Positions 1 to 8,447 of a stretch of DNA of 57,158 nucleotides are shown here, piece after piece. The position numbers and the translations under genes are program-made. Every line of letters starts with the position of its first letter. Position 1 is the stretch's first letter. Source of the DNA: an uncultured Clostridium sp. (GTDB taxonomy: Bacteria > Bacillota_A > Clostridia > TANB77 > CAG-508); the NCBI GenBank assembly GCA_930980675.1, contig CAKNIU010000004.1:1-57158 (forward strand), written 5' to 3'. The notes under the pieces are model-generated. The model was not told the DNA's origin, made no database searches, and saw only the letters and a list, made by a program, of their open reading frames with translations.

Positions 1-51
1 TATTAAAATTATTTTCTTCTTGTTTTTCATATCACCATTAATTCCTTCCAT
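1..51 (-). CDS. 5-prime end of an off-window gene (partial)
   Basis: Only about 17 codons are inside the window, reading leftward. Two in-frame ATGs exist, at 51 and at 30; the one at 30 begins a lysine-rich stretch (MKNKKKIILI) that looks like the start of a membrane or exported protein. A good promoter sits upstream at 92-120, which is the main reason to call a gene. The product cannot be identified from so little sequence. Confidence 0.45.
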   Translation of the reverse strand, partial: MEGINGDMKNKKKIILI

Positions 52-91
52 TTTTCAAATTAACCTTATGGATAAATTACTATTTGCCTTA

Positions 92-120
92 ATTCTATCA
101 TAATTAAATATTTTTATCAA
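92..120 (-). promoter_or_regulatory. Sigma-A-type promoter of the left-edge gene
   Basis: On the minus strand TTGATA and TAGAAT are separated by exactly 17 bases. It points at the partial gene at the left edge. Confidence 0.5.
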
Positions 121-149
121 TCGAATAAATAACTGATTCTTAAGAAAAA

Positions 150-174
150 AGAGAACTACTCTTTATAGTTCTCT
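150..174 (-). terminator. Intrinsic terminator downstream of the histidine kinase region
   Basis: AGAGAACTA and TAGTTCTCT form a 9-bp stem around a short loop. On the minus strand the stem is followed directly by a run of Ts (144-150). It lies beyond the LysR remnant and would stop transcripts coming from the kinase gene. Confidence 0.6.
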
Positions 175-217
175 ACTCTATTTCCTCTTTTTTATTTTCT
201 TCCACCCCAAACCATAA

Positions 218-439
218 ATTGTTCTACCGTTTCTGGTTCATAATTATTATGATTTAGAAACATTTAATAAGGCTGAAACAAACGGTATTTTACTAATTAC
301 TCTAAATTGTTGGAAAGATTTACACCCATCTTTAGTTACTCTTCCTCTTGATACAAAATACACAATTCCTTATGGTACTTTATATTCAAAAAATCCTAAA
401 AAAGAAGTTATAGAATTTTTAAAGCTCATAAAAGAATAA
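218..439 (+). pseudogene. C-terminal remnant of a LysR-family regulator
   Basis: A plus-strand frame of about 73 codons ends at TAA 437-439 and has a stop just upstream with no start codon. It reads like the last part of a LysR substrate-binding domain: NGILLITLNCW, then HPSLVTLPLD, then IPYGTLYSKNP and an EVIEFLKLIKE ending. The DNA-binding N-terminus is absent on the upstream side. I take it as a decayed gene fragment, opposite in orientation to the neighbouring two-component operon. Confidence 0.6.
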
Positions 440-502
440 TCTTTTATGAGCTATCCCTAAAGTTAAAAAATAGAGAATAATTTTCTAATCTTATGGTTTA
501 TA

Positions 503-1387
503 TTAAAGTTTAATTTCAATAATTAAATATCCATTCACATATTCCGCCTTTATACTGCCATTATTTAATTCTACTAATTGTTTAGCAATCGATAACCCTA
601 TACCAGTTGACTCTTTTGCATTTTCTACCGAAAAATATCTGTCAAAAATCTTTTGAACTGTTGTTTCATCTAAAGAAGTGGCCTTATTAGAGAAAGTAAT
701 TGTTCCATTCTCTTGCATCTCGACCTTTAAATCTCCATTACTATATTTAATAACATTTGATAAAATATTTTCAAATACCCTTATAATTGAAATTTTATTT
801 ACAATTTTATATACCTTTGTACTGCAAATTGAAATGTTTGGAATAATATCTTGTTCCTTAAATATACTATAATAGCTCACCAACGTTTCTTCCAAAATTT
901 CATTTATACAACATTCTTCTTTTTTAATTTTTACATCAATGTCTATCAGCTTTGTATATTCAAACAATTGACCCGTAAGTTCAGTTAATTCATTTGACTT
1001 TTTTTGTATTACTTTTAAATATTTTTTCTGATTATTAGATAATTTTTCTTGCTCAATTAAATCAACATATCCTTTTATAGCTGTTAATGGAGTCCTTAAA
1101 TCATGTGAAATATTAGTTATTATTTTTTTTAGCTCTTGGTTTCCATTTTTGTATTGCAACTTTTGTCCTCTTAACTCTGATAAATTATTATTTAAATTTA
1201 TAGTTAAATTTTTAATATCTTTATCTGATGAAGATATTGCTATTGTATTATTAGTGTCTGTTCTCAATATCTTGGAAAAAGATTTTTCGATTTCTTTAAT
1301 TGATTGTTTAATTACATATAATTTGACTGCAAGAAATATACAAATCAAAAACAATATGATTGTTATTATTAATAAGCCAATATTCAC
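503..1387 (-). CDS. Sensor histidine kinase of an antibiotic-peptide type two-component system
   Basis: A 294-residue kinase with one membrane segment at residues 4-26 and almost no extracellular part. The phospho-acceptor H-box is NISHDLRTPL (His95), followed by a dimerisation helix, an N-box (FENILSNVIKYSNG, about residue 209) and a G-box (STGIGLSIAKQ, about residue 262). It is the last gene of a four-gene minus-strand unit: response regulator, ABC ATPase, ABC-2 permease, kinase, with a 10-base gap to the permease stop. Small kinases beside BcrA/LanF-type transporters usually respond to cell-wall-active peptides; the ligand here is an inference. No sensor domain of known fold is visible. 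Confidence 0.85.
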   Translation of the reverse strand: MNIGLLIITIILFLICIFLAVKLYVIKQSIKEIEKSFSKILRTDTNNTIAISSSDKDIKNLTINLNNNLSELRGQKLQYKNGNQELKKIITNISHDLRTPLTAIKGYVDLIEQEKLSNNQKKYLKVIQKKSNELTELTGQLFEYTKLIDIDVKIKKEECCINEILEETLVSYYSIFKEQDIIPNISICSTKVYKIVNKISIIRVFENILSNVIKYSNGDLKVEMQENGTITFSNKATSLDETTVQKIFDRYFSVENAKESTGIGLSIAKQLVELNNGSIKAEYVNGYLIIEIKL

Positions 1388-1397
1388 TTTTCCCCCC

Positions 1398-2213
1398 TTA
1401 TTTTAATTCTTTTTTAGAAAAAATACATACTCCAACAATATTTACTACACATATTAAAATGATAGAGCTAATAGTCATTTGTACCCAATATTCTAAATTG
1501 CCACTTTCAATTTCCATAGCCTGTCCTTGCGGAACAAAAAGATAAAGCATTCTCGCTTGTTTAACTTTTTCATCTCCTGGATAATTTGGATTAGGTTCTT
1601 GGTTAATAATGTAGCTATTACCATTTTCATCTCTATAAGTGTGATAAATATATTTATTACTATTCGCTGTAAAGCCCAATGCTGCTTGTGCAACAAACAT
1701 TGCTACAAATAGAATTATACATATACTTATTGATATTGTTATTTCTGAACATATCATTGTTATAAAATTATAAATAGAACAAAATGATATGATAACTAAA
1801 GCTGTATTTAATAGCACTATTGCAAATTGAGAAAATGACATTTGCATTTGCCCAAATAAAGGTATTCCAATCAAAAAAACTATTATTAAATAAATCAATT
1901 CGCATAAAAGCGAAACTACTATGCTAATTATAAGGTTTGATAAAAAAATTGAAATCCTACTATGTCCAACAATTATTTTATTTCTTATAATACCTTGCCC
2001 ATATTCTTTACCAACAAAAATACTTACAAATATTGCTATAAAAAGTCCTATATACATTATAAATTCATTTAAAATTTTATCTAAATATGCTCCTTCAACA
2101 GATAAATATCTAAATAATGTGAATCCTGCCATTCCAATAGTTAAAAATATAAATAACCAAAATATAACATCTTTTTTTAATCTAAAAAACCCTGCTTTCA
2201 ATAATTTAATCAT
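1398..2213 (-). CDS. ABC-2 type transporter permease (lantibiotic/bacitracin immunity type)
   Basis: About 271 residues with six hydrophobic segments and a soluble loop near residues 185-235 (region YIYHTYRDENGNSY). This is the size and pattern of the ABC-2 permeases that pair with BcrA-like ATPases. I choose the ATG at 2213 rather than the upstream GTG at 2222, because the strong AGGAGG lies over the GTG and is optimally spaced for the ATG. The start overlaps the end of the ATPase gene by 8 bases, so the two are translationally coupled and probably form one transporter. Confidence 0.8.
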   Translation of the reverse strand: MIKLLKAGFFRLKKDVIFWLFIFLTIGMAGFTLFRYLSVEGAYLDKILNEFIMYIGLFIAIFVSIFVGKEYGQGIIRNKIIVGHSRISIFLSNLIISIVVSLLCELIYLIIVFLIGIPLFGQMQMSFSQFAIVLLNTALVIISFCSIYNFITMICSEITISISICIILFVAMFVAQAALGFTANSNKYIYHTYRDENGNSYIINQEPNPNYPGDEKVKQARMLYLFVPQGQAMEIESGNLEYWVQMTISSIILICVVNIVGVCIFSKKELK

Positions 2214-3120
2214 TTTTTGCACCTCCTATTAAGTTCAAATAGTAATTTTCTAATGATTCTCCTTTTTCTTGATAATCATTTACTATACAATTTCTTTTTG
2301 AGAGTGCAATAACAAGTTCCGATACATTTATTTTTTCATATATGTCTACTATACTATCAGAAATAACTTTATAAGTGAAATTTTTTTCTTCTAAATACTT
2401 AACACATTCTTTTAAATTAGATACATTAATTTGTGTTCTTGTTCTAAAATTTTGTTCTAATTCATCTTTATCAATTTCTTTAATAATTTTTCCTTTGTCT
2501 ATAATGCCGTAAAAAGTTGCAATTTTAGACAGTTCATCTAAATAATGACTAGAAATCAGAAAAGTAATTCCTTTTTCTTTATTAAGTCTTAAAATTAATT
2601 CTCTAATTTCTATAATTCCTTCTGGGTCTAATCCATTTATAGGTTCATCTAAAATTAATAAATCCGGATTTCCAACTAAGCTAATTGCTAAGCCCAGTCT
2701 TTGTTTCATTCCTAGAGAAAAATGTTTAGCAGTTTTCTTACCTGTATTGTTTAATCTGACCAATTCTAGTATTTCTTGTAAATTGTCATAAGAAGGTAAA
2801 CCTATAATTTTATATTGTTCTTTGAGATTATCTTCAGCCGTCATATCTAAACAAATAGATGGCGTTTCTACAATCCCTCCTACTCTCTTTCTTTCTTCAG
2901 CAATTTTTCTGCTATTATTTAAAGTACCATAAAGAGTATATTCCCCTGACGTAGGCCTTTGTAAACCACAAAGTAATCTTATTAAAGTAGTCTTTCCTGC
3001 TCCATTTTTTCCAATCAACCCATATATAGCACCTTTTGGAATGTGCATATTAAGATTGTCTAATGCTTTAAAATGACCATATTTTTTCTCAATATTCTTT
3101 GCTTCTAAAATATATTCCAT
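2206..3120 (-). CDS. ABC transporter ATPase, BcrA/LanF-like
   Basis: About 304 residues. Walker A is GKNGAGKTT near residue 38, the signature is FSLGMKQRLGL and Walker B is LLILDEPINGLDP. The C-terminal 90 residues form the accessory tail typical of ATPases partnering ABC-2 permeases. The start is the ATG at 3120, with AAGGAG spaced correctly; an upstream in-frame ATG at 3153 has no ribosome site. It lies between the response regulator and the permease. The likely role is peptide or drug efflux (immunity); the substrate is unknown. Confidence 0.85.
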   Translation of the reverse strand: MEYILEAKNIEKKYGHFKALDNLNMHIPKGAIYGLIGKNGAGKTTLIRLLCGLQRPTSGEYTLYGTLNNSRKIAEERKRVGGIVETPSICLDMTAEDNLKEQYKIIGLPSYDNLQEILELVRLNNTGKKTAKHFSLGMKQRLGLAISLVGNPDLLILDEPINGLDPEGIIEIRELILRLNKEKGITFLISSHYLDELSKIATFYGIIDKGKIIKEIDKDELEQNFRTRTQINVSNLKECVKYLEEKNFTYKVISDSIVDIYEKINVSELVIALSKRNCIVNDYQEKGESLENYYLNLIGGAKND

Positions 3121-3203
3121 TTTCTTCTCCTTTCTTATGAAATACATTATCATAAAACAGTTAAGAAAATAGTTAAGGATTAGTAAAAAAATAGTTAAGA
3201 TTT

Positions 3204-3881
3204 TTAGTCATACAATTTAAAACCAATTCCCCATACAGATTCTATATATTGTTGCTCTGTAACTTTTTTTATTTTTTTCCTTATATTGCTTATATGAACT
3301 TTTAAAGAGTTTTCATCACATACTTGAGTTTCAAGATTTATTTTATCATTCTCATTTAGTAGTTGAATTAATTTAGTTTTTGTTATAATTTGTTTTGGAT
3401 TTAATAATAATTGTCTTAATATTGTATATTCAGTTTTTGTCAAATTAATATTCTTATCCTTTATATATAATGTATGTGAGTTCTTATCTAAAATCATATC
3501 TTTATAACTTAAACTTACATTATTATCTTTTTTACTTAAGCGTAATTGAACTTTTATTCTTGCTAAAAGCTCATTTGTATCAAAAGGTTTAGTAATATAG
3601 TCATTTGCTCCTATAGATAATGCATTTACTTTATCTTCGGATGATATTTTGGCACTTATAACTATAATTGGTATATTCTTAACTTTCTTAATTATTTCTT
3701 CTCCACTTAGTCCAGGTATCATTAAATCTAATAATATTAAATCTAGGTCTTTCTTTTCAATTAATAATAATGCTTCTGTTCCAGAATATGCACTTATTAC
3801 ATCATACCTTTCTTTTTCTAATACATTTTTTATTAAATTATGTATATCCACATCATCTTCTACAACTAATATTTTTTTCAT
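3204..3881 (-). CDS. OmpR-family response regulator
   Basis: 225 residues: a receiver domain (acidic pair Glu9-Asp10, phosphorylation site Asp52 in LILLDLMIPG, conserved Lys in DYITKPF) followed by a winged-helix OmpR DNA-binding domain ending ESVWGIGFKLYD. The start is the ATG at 3881 behind GGGTG; a GTG four codons earlier is in frame but lies on the ribosome site. It is the first gene of the module and by position should control the ABC genes and the kinase downstream. Confidence 0.9.
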   Translation of the reverse strand: MKKILVVEDDVDIHNLIKNVLEKERYDVISAYSGTEALLLIEKKDLDLILLDLMIPGLSGEEIIKKVKNIPIIVISAKISSEDKVNALSIGANDYITKPFDTNELLARIKVQLRLSKKDNNVSLSYKDMILDKNSHTLYIKDKNINLTKTEYTILRQLLLNPKQIITKTKLIQLLNENDKINLETQVCDENSLKVHISNIRKKIKKVTEQQYIESVWGIGFKLYD

Positions 3882-3958
3882 TATACAATTCACCCACGAA
3901 AAATTATTATTATATTCTAAACTCTTTTCTTCTAATAATTTAAATATTCAGCATTCAG

Positions 3959-6415
3959 TTACAAATACCTTCCCGTAATGCTTTTCTTATTTTCCTTTAT
4001 ATCTTGCACAGTTCCTGAGGCAACAACCTCACCTCCAAGGTATCCGCCTTCTGGTCCCATATCTATAATATAATCAGAATTTTTAATTACATCCAAGTCG
4101 TGTTCAATTACAATTATTGTAGCACCATTATCAATCAACTTTTGAAATACATTTAATAATGTTTTTACATCTTGAGGATGCAAACCTATACTTGGCTCAT
4201 CAAATATAAATACGCTTCCATCTTGAATTTTGCCAATTTCTGAGGCAAGCTTCAATCTTTGTGCCTCTCCTCCGGATAAAGCTGGAGTTGCCTCTCCAAG
4301 TGTTAAATAGCCTATTCCTAAATCTACTAAAACTTGTAATTTATCTCTAATTTTTTTATTGTCCTTAAATACTTCTAATGCTTGTCTTATGGTTAGCTTC
4401 ATAACATCTTTAATAGAATATTTGTTATACAATATATCATCTACATCATGAGAGTATCTCGTACCATCACAAGAACTGCACGTCATCTCTATATCAGGTA
4501 AGAATTGAACATCCATAGATATAATTCCGGTTCCATCACAAGCTTCGCATTTTAATTTTCCAGTATTATATGAAAAATCGCTTGCTGTATAATCTTTACT
4601 TACTTTCCCATATAATTTTCTTAAATCGTCAAACACTCCTGAATAAGTTGCAACTGTACTTCTTACATTGTTTCCAATTGGAGTTGCATCTATCAAGTCT
4701 ATTTTGTTTACCCAGTCAGCTTTTAATTCTTTTATATGTGATGGCATAGTCTCATTATTAAGTTTTGCTTTAATTGCTGGATATAAAGATTCCAGAATCA
4801 TTGTAGTTTTGCCACTTCCAGACATTCCTGTTATTGTTGTTAATCTTCCTTTTGGTATTTCTATACTAAGTGGCTTTACCGTATGAATAGAATCTGTACT
4901 TAAACTTATTTTCCCAAACTTAAAAATGTCTTCTTTGTTGACTTTTTCACGTATTTTGATTTCTTCTTTATTACTCAAATATGGTCCAATTATTGAATTA
5001 TTATTTTTTATAATATCTTCTATTGTACCTTTGGCAATAATTTCTCCGCCTTTTGCTCCCGCTTCTGGTCCAATTTCTATCATATAGTCCGCTATTTTAA
5101 GAATTCGTGTATCATGGTCTACTAAAACAACAGAGTTGCCATCCTTAATAAGTTGCCTCATCAAATTAATTAATCCATCTACATTTGCAGGATGAAGTCC
5201 GATTGAAGGCTCATCTAAAACATATAAAACTCCCGTAGTTCTATTTCTTACAGTTTTAGCAAGTTGTACCCTTTGCAATTCTCCAGTAGACAATGTATTG
5301 CTTGCTCTATCTAATGTCAAATATCCTAACCCTAATGAAAGTAAAGCATCAGCATTTAGCATAAATTCTTCTAATATGTTTTTTCCCATTTGTCTAACTT
5401 CATCATTTAATTCATCTACAACTTTTGGAAGCCATGAAGTTAAATCTCTAAGGCTCATATGGCAAACCTCAGTTAAGTTTTTACCACCCAACAAAGTAGA
5501 ATTAGCCCTTTTATTTATTCTAGAGCCATGACATTCAGGACAAACATCTTGTTTTAAAAATTTTGAAACTCTGCTCATGCTTTTTTCATCTTTTACTTTT
5601 TTCAAAGCATTTAAAACAGTTGCCTTAGCACTATAATAAGTAAAATCCATCTCCGTAGCTATAGCTGTGTCTCCATTTTTAGGTCTATAAAAAATGTGCT
5701 TTTTCTCCATTGGTCCGTCATATACAATGTCTTGCTCTTCCTTGGTTAAATCTTTAAATGGTACATCAGTTCTCACTCCCATTGCACGGCATACATCTGT
5801 CATTAAAGACCACATTAAACTATTCCATGGTGCAACTGCCCCTTCATCAATTGTCAAATCTTTATTTGGAATTAAAGAATCCATGTTTACAGTTTCTATA
5901 GTACCAATTCCACCACACTTAGGACAAGCACCAGATGAATTAAATGCATATTCTTCCGCACCCAGTCCGCTAAATTTTTCATGGCATACTGGACACTCTA
6001 GCTTTTCCTCCCTAGCAACATTCACACTTGCTGGTAGAATATGTCCGTTAGGACATATATAATTTCCACATCTTGAAAATAATAACCTAACAGAATTTAA
6101 AAGCTCTGTTGCAGTTCCAAACGTTGACCTTATACTAGGAACATTTGGTCTTTGATGTAATGCTAGTGCACTTGGTACATGAAGAATACTGTCAACTTTC
6201 GCTTTTTCTCCTTGTGAAATTCTTCTTCTAGTGTATGTAGATAGTGCTTCTAAATACCTTCTTGAACCTTCTGCATAAAGCACTCCCAATGCCAAAGATG
6301 ATTTACCGCTTCCAGATACTCCTGATATTGCTACAATTCTATTGAGTGGAATATCTACATCTATATTTTTTAAATTATGAACTTTTGCACCTTTTATTTC
6401 TATTTTATCTACCAT
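3959..6415 (-). CDS. UvrA-like ABC excinuclease paralogue
   Basis: An 818-residue protein with two ABC ATPase halves, shorter than canonical UvrA (about 940). First half: Walker A GVSGSGKSS near residue 33, signature LSTGELQRVQ, Walker B VLYVLDEPSIGLHP. Second half: GMSGSGKTT, LSGGEAQRLK, VFIFDEPSIGLHP. Cysteine clusters for zinc are visible (CPNGH..CPVCH, CPKCGG, CPECHGS, CEACDG..CSSCDG). The short length and position beside an antibiotic-response module suit the UvrA2-like proteins linked in other bacteria to drug tolerance rather than the housekeeping repair protein. The start has AAGGAAGG upstream. The substrate is unknown. Confidence 0.85.
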   Translation of the reverse strand: MVDKIEIKGAKVHNLKNIDVDIPLNRIVAISGVSGSGKSSLALGVLYAEGSRRYLEALSTYTRRRISQGEKAKVDSILHVPSALALHQRPNVPSIRSTFGTATELLNSVRLLFSRCGNYICPNGHILPASVNVAREEKLECPVCHEKFSGLGAEEYAFNSSGACPKCGGIGTIETVNMDSLIPNKDLTIDEGAVAPWNSLMWSLMTDVCRAMGVRTDVPFKDLTKEEQDIVYDGPMEKKHIFYRPKNGDTAIATEMDFTYYSAKATVLNALKKVKDEKSMSRVSKFLKQDVCPECHGSRINKRANSTLLGGKNLTEVCHMSLRDLTSWLPKVVDELNDEVRQMGKNILEEFMLNADALLSLGLGYLTLDRASNTLSTGELQRVQLAKTVRNRTTGVLYVLDEPSIGLHPANVDGLINLMRQLIKDGNSVVLVDHDTRILKIADYMIEIGPEAGAKGGEIIAKGTIEDIIKNNNSIIGPYLSNKEEIKIREKVNKEDIFKFGKISLSTDSIHTVKPLSIEIPKGRLTTITGMSGSGKTTMILESLYPAIKAKLNNETMPSHIKELKADWVNKIDLIDATPIGNNVRSTVATYSGVFDDLRKLYGKVSKDYTASDFSYNTGKLKCEACDGTGIISMDVQFLPDIEMTCSSCDGTRYSHDVDDILYNKYSIKDVMKLTIRQALEVFKDNKKIRDKLQVLVDLGIGYLTLGEATPALSGGEAQRLKLASEIGKIQDGSVFIFDEPSIGLHPQDVKTLLNVFQKLIDNGATIIVIEHDLDVIKNSDYIIDMGPEGGYLGGEVVASGTVQDIKENKKSITGRYL

Positions 6416-6478
6416 AATTTTAGCCTTCCTTTATTTTGACATATTTCTTTCTCTTATTTTATATTACCATAAAAAGAA

Positions 6479-6510
6479 AAATTACTCTATATTTTCATAT
6501 AAAGTAATTT
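6479..6510 (-). terminator. Intrinsic terminator between the AKR remnant and the uvrA-like gene
   Basis: AAATTACT and AGTAATTT form an 8-bp stem; on the minus strand it is followed by a T-rich run. It follows the stop of the remnant at 6523. Confidence 0.45.
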
Positions 6511-6522
6511 AAAAACTTGTAA

Positions 6523-6885
6523 TTACCAATTTTCATATCTTTGACTTATATTAATATTTGCAATATTATTCATATCTTTTTCACTCAATTCAAAAGTAAA
6601 AATATCATAATTTTCTGCAATATGGTCTGGATTACTTGAACCAGGGATAACTATATATCCTGCTTGTATTTGCCATCTTAATATATCTTCAACTCCTTGT
6701 TCCATTGCCTTATAAACTGCTTTTTTGTTTATAAGTTCTTTTTCTTGCAACTTTTTTATTAAATCTATTACTGTTGTATGTCTTATCCCAAAAAATTCTA
6801 CTAAATCTTTCTGCGAACAACTTTTATTTTCTTTAATATAATCTAATACTTCTAATTGCCTTGCTGTAATATCATATTTTTTTAA
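6523..6885 (-). pseudogene. Chimeric remnant: MarR-like winged helix joined to an aldo/keto reductase tail
   Basis: One open minus-strand frame of about 120 codons begins right after a stop codon and has no plausible start. Its first part reads as a winged-helix domain ([20 protein letters not shown], then [20 protein letters not shown]). It then passes without a break into the C-terminus of an aldo/keto reductase ([36 protein letters not shown]). The catalytic barrel of the reductase and the start of the regulator are both missing. I read this as two gene fragments fused by deletion; an expressed 75-residue product starting at TTG 6750 is unlikely. Confidence 0.6.
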
Positions 6886-6895
6886 TTATAATCTA

Positions 6896-6926
6896 ATTCT
6901 GATAACAGTCTATCAGAATTTTTTTT
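6896..6926 (+). terminator. Strong plus-strand intrinsic terminator with no gene
   Basis: ATTCTGATA and TATCAGAAT form a perfect 9-bp stem, followed by eight Ts. No plus-strand gene precedes it now, so it is probably a leftover from deleted sequence. Confidence 0.55.
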
Positions 6927-7026
6927 ATTAAAAATCCAATATTTTCTTGCATATTTTACCTCGCTAATGTAGTTTCCTACATATTTTAACATTTATTTTT
7001 TTATTATTCAACATGTTGATTTAAAA

Positions 7027-7058
7027 AGAGCAAATCTATTGCATTTTAGATTTGCTCT
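7027..7058 (-). terminator. Intrinsic terminator after the 45-codon fragment
   Basis: AGAGCAAATCTA pairs with TAGATTTGCTCT (12 bp), with a T run on the minus-strand side. It lies 9 bases past the stop of the short frame at 7067-7204. Confidence 0.6.
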
Positions 7059-7066
7059 ATAAATTA

Positions 7067-7204
7067 TTATTTTTTCATTAACCATCTTGCAATATCATAT
7101 TCCTTCGTATAAATAATTATAATGCTTTGTTTTGTCAATAAGTATCTTTGTTTACTACCCAAAGAAGAAGAAATGCCTTTATACATATCAAAACATTCAT
7201 TCAT
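7067..7204 (-). pseudogene. 45-codon ORF, probable 3-prime end of a broken gene
   Basis: The frame from ATG 7204 encodes 45 residues (starting MNECFDMYKGIS and ending YDIARWLMKK). It ends beside a good terminator, as an authentic gene end would. Its upstream side is cut off directly by the perfect hairpin of the higher-G+C unit at 7212-7680, and no ribosome site is present. I do not recognise the family. The arrangement suggests a host gene whose front part was lost when the neighbouring unit arrived. Confidence 0.4.
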
Positions 7205-7211
7205 TTTAACA

Positions 7212-7247
7212 ACCCAATGGCGGTGGTTTACACCACCGCCATTGGGT
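7212..7247 (-). terminator. Terminator hairpin of the 7.3-kb single-gene unit
   Basis: A perfect 16-bp stem (ACCCAATGGCGGTGGT with its complement) and a 4-base loop. The T tract after it on the minus strand is poor (TTGTT), so termination may depend on the stem alone. Confidence 0.6.
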
Positions 7248-7286
7248 CAGGTTAGCTTAAGAGGCTTACCTAAGCGGGCACTGTAA

Positions 7287-7595
7287 TTACAAAATGCGAG
7301 AGTAGTAGTCATCCATCCACTTGGCCCAGCTAATCGGTTCGATTCCTTTGATGTAGCAAGTTGCTTCCGAACCGTCAGCTCTCTTCACGAGCGCATCCAC
7401 TCCTTCGTAGGAGAGGCAGGGAACAAAAATACAGTCTTCCGGCATCTTTATATCCTGCACTTTTGCACCATGAACATCAATGATTACCGTTTCTATGAAA
7501 GGTAGCCCCCACACAGATCCGGAAAAGCGAGTAACTCCTTGCTCGGAAGTTACCTTAGGGTTAAGCTTTTGGATTTCTTCAGTTAGTTTTTTCAT
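7287..7595 (-). CDS. Hypothetical protein, 102 aa, in a higher-G+C single-gene unit
   Basis: I do not recognise the family. It is a soluble, mixed alpha/beta-looking protein without signal peptide or membrane segment. Notable stretches are a Lys-rich start (MKKLTEEIQKLNP), GSVWGLPFIETVIIDVHGA and a C-terminal WAKWMDDYYSRIL. The start follows GGAGGAG. Base use differs sharply from the neighbours: 30 of 60 bases are G or C at 7321-7380, against 13 of 60 at 9301-9360, and the codons favour G/C third bases. It has its own consensus promoter and hairpin and is flanked by broken genes, which points to horizontal acquisition. Confidence 0.75.
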   Translation of the reverse strand: MKKLTEEIQKLNPKVTSEQGVTRFSGSVWGLPFIETVIIDVHGAKVQDIKMPEDCIFVPCLSYEGVDALVKRADGSEATCYIKGIEPISWAKWMDDYYSRIL

Positions 7596-7651
7596 TTCGT
7601 CTCCTCCAATTTACCCGTTTTTTTCTATCAGACAAACCTTGCCTTATATTA

Positions 7652-7680
7652 ATTATATCAAATTTATGTATACTTGTCAA
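7652..7680 (-). promoter_or_regulatory. Perfect consensus promoter of the 7.3-kb unit
   Basis: On the minus strand TTGACA, a 17-base spacer and TATAAT, with TG one base before the -10. The spacer contains ACATAAA, also seen in the rnpB, 37.9-kb and 53.0-kb promoters. Confidence 0.8.
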
Positions 7681-7735
7681 ATTGTCATTAAGTATTAAAC
7701 AGTCTATTTATAAATCTATTAAAACTTGTAATTTT

Positions 7736-8108
7736 TTATTCAAAATAATATGTTTCATTTTTGTTATTTTGAATTATAGCTTTTTTTGGTACTACTTTTA
7801 AAATCTTAAATATATTATATATATCAGGATAAACACTTACCATACCCATTATTGACATTCCAAATAATATCCCATTTAATTCTTTTAAACTATTGCTACT
7901 AAAACAAAATATAACTAATGGAAAAAGCAATAGCGTGTAGTAATTCGTGAACAAGTATCAATAAAAATCCTATGATAACTCCTAAAAATAGAAAACCTAT
8001 ATTTATTACCTTTTCATTTGCTATAAATGTTTTTGCAAACATACATATAAAACAAATTAGAACAGATGGTATCATAAAAGGTAATGCTTTTATTTGCATT
8101 TTTTTCAT
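7736..8108 (-). pseudogene. DUF3267-like putative zinc metalloprotease, internally deleted and frameshifted
   Basis: Two overlapping frames make up one broken gene. The 5-prime frame (8108 to 7899) has two membrane segments and the zinc motif HELLHAI near residue 53. The second frame (to 7736) resumes with FPLVIFCFSS, membrane segments and the family-like ending PDIYNIFKILKVVPKKAIIQ. The expected stretch of roughly 60 residues after the HExxH helix, carrying the third zinc ligand, is missing and the frame shifts at that join (about 7900-7954). The product should be inactive. Confidence 0.65.
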
Positions 8109-8205
8109 ATCTTCTTCACCATCTATTTTTTAGCATTTTTAGGTATATCAGCAGTAGGAAAATCTTTCTAATATTTTAAATACGCTTAATATAAAGGATA
8201 TAGAA

Positions 8206-8301
8206 TTAGATTTTAGTAAAATTATATTTTATATAATTGTCATCCGTTACAGTTGTAGTTATTTCTTCAGTCGTTAAATTATAAATAGATACATCTACAT
8301 T
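8206..8301 (-). pseudogene. Remnant of an Ig-like domain paralogous to the 9-10.3 kb gene
   Basis: A 31-codon frame with no start reads NVDVSIYNLTTEEITTTVTD then IKYNFTKI. It aligns with residues DVEVSIENLTNTELTLTITD and IKYEFASKF in the intact protein at 8975-10321. It is therefore a decayed tandem copy, now separated from the intact gene by the single-gene unit at 8396-8928. The remaining sequence between 8109 and 8395 shows no other intact gene. Confidence 0.55.
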
Positions 8302-8395
8302 TTAGACTTTTACTGTTAAAATATATTAAATTTTTGCTTGTAGAAATATTATTTATATCACTGTTAATTTAAAATTACAATAACTGTAAAAACTC

Positions 8396-8427
8396 CCCCA
8401 AGCAGAACAATTATGTTCTGCTTGGGG
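8396..8427 (-). terminator. Terminator of the 8.4-kb single-gene unit
   Basis: CCCCAAGCAGAACA pairs perfectly with TGTTCTGCTTGGGG (14 bp). On the minus strand it is followed by GAGTTTTT. Confidence 0.75.
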
Positions 8428-8447
8428 ATAGGTTGGTTAATATTCGG

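Noticed and set aside
7330..7350. GGTTCGATTCC looks like a tRNA T-arm
   Set aside because: It lies inside a clear coding frame and no acceptor or anticodon stem fits around it.
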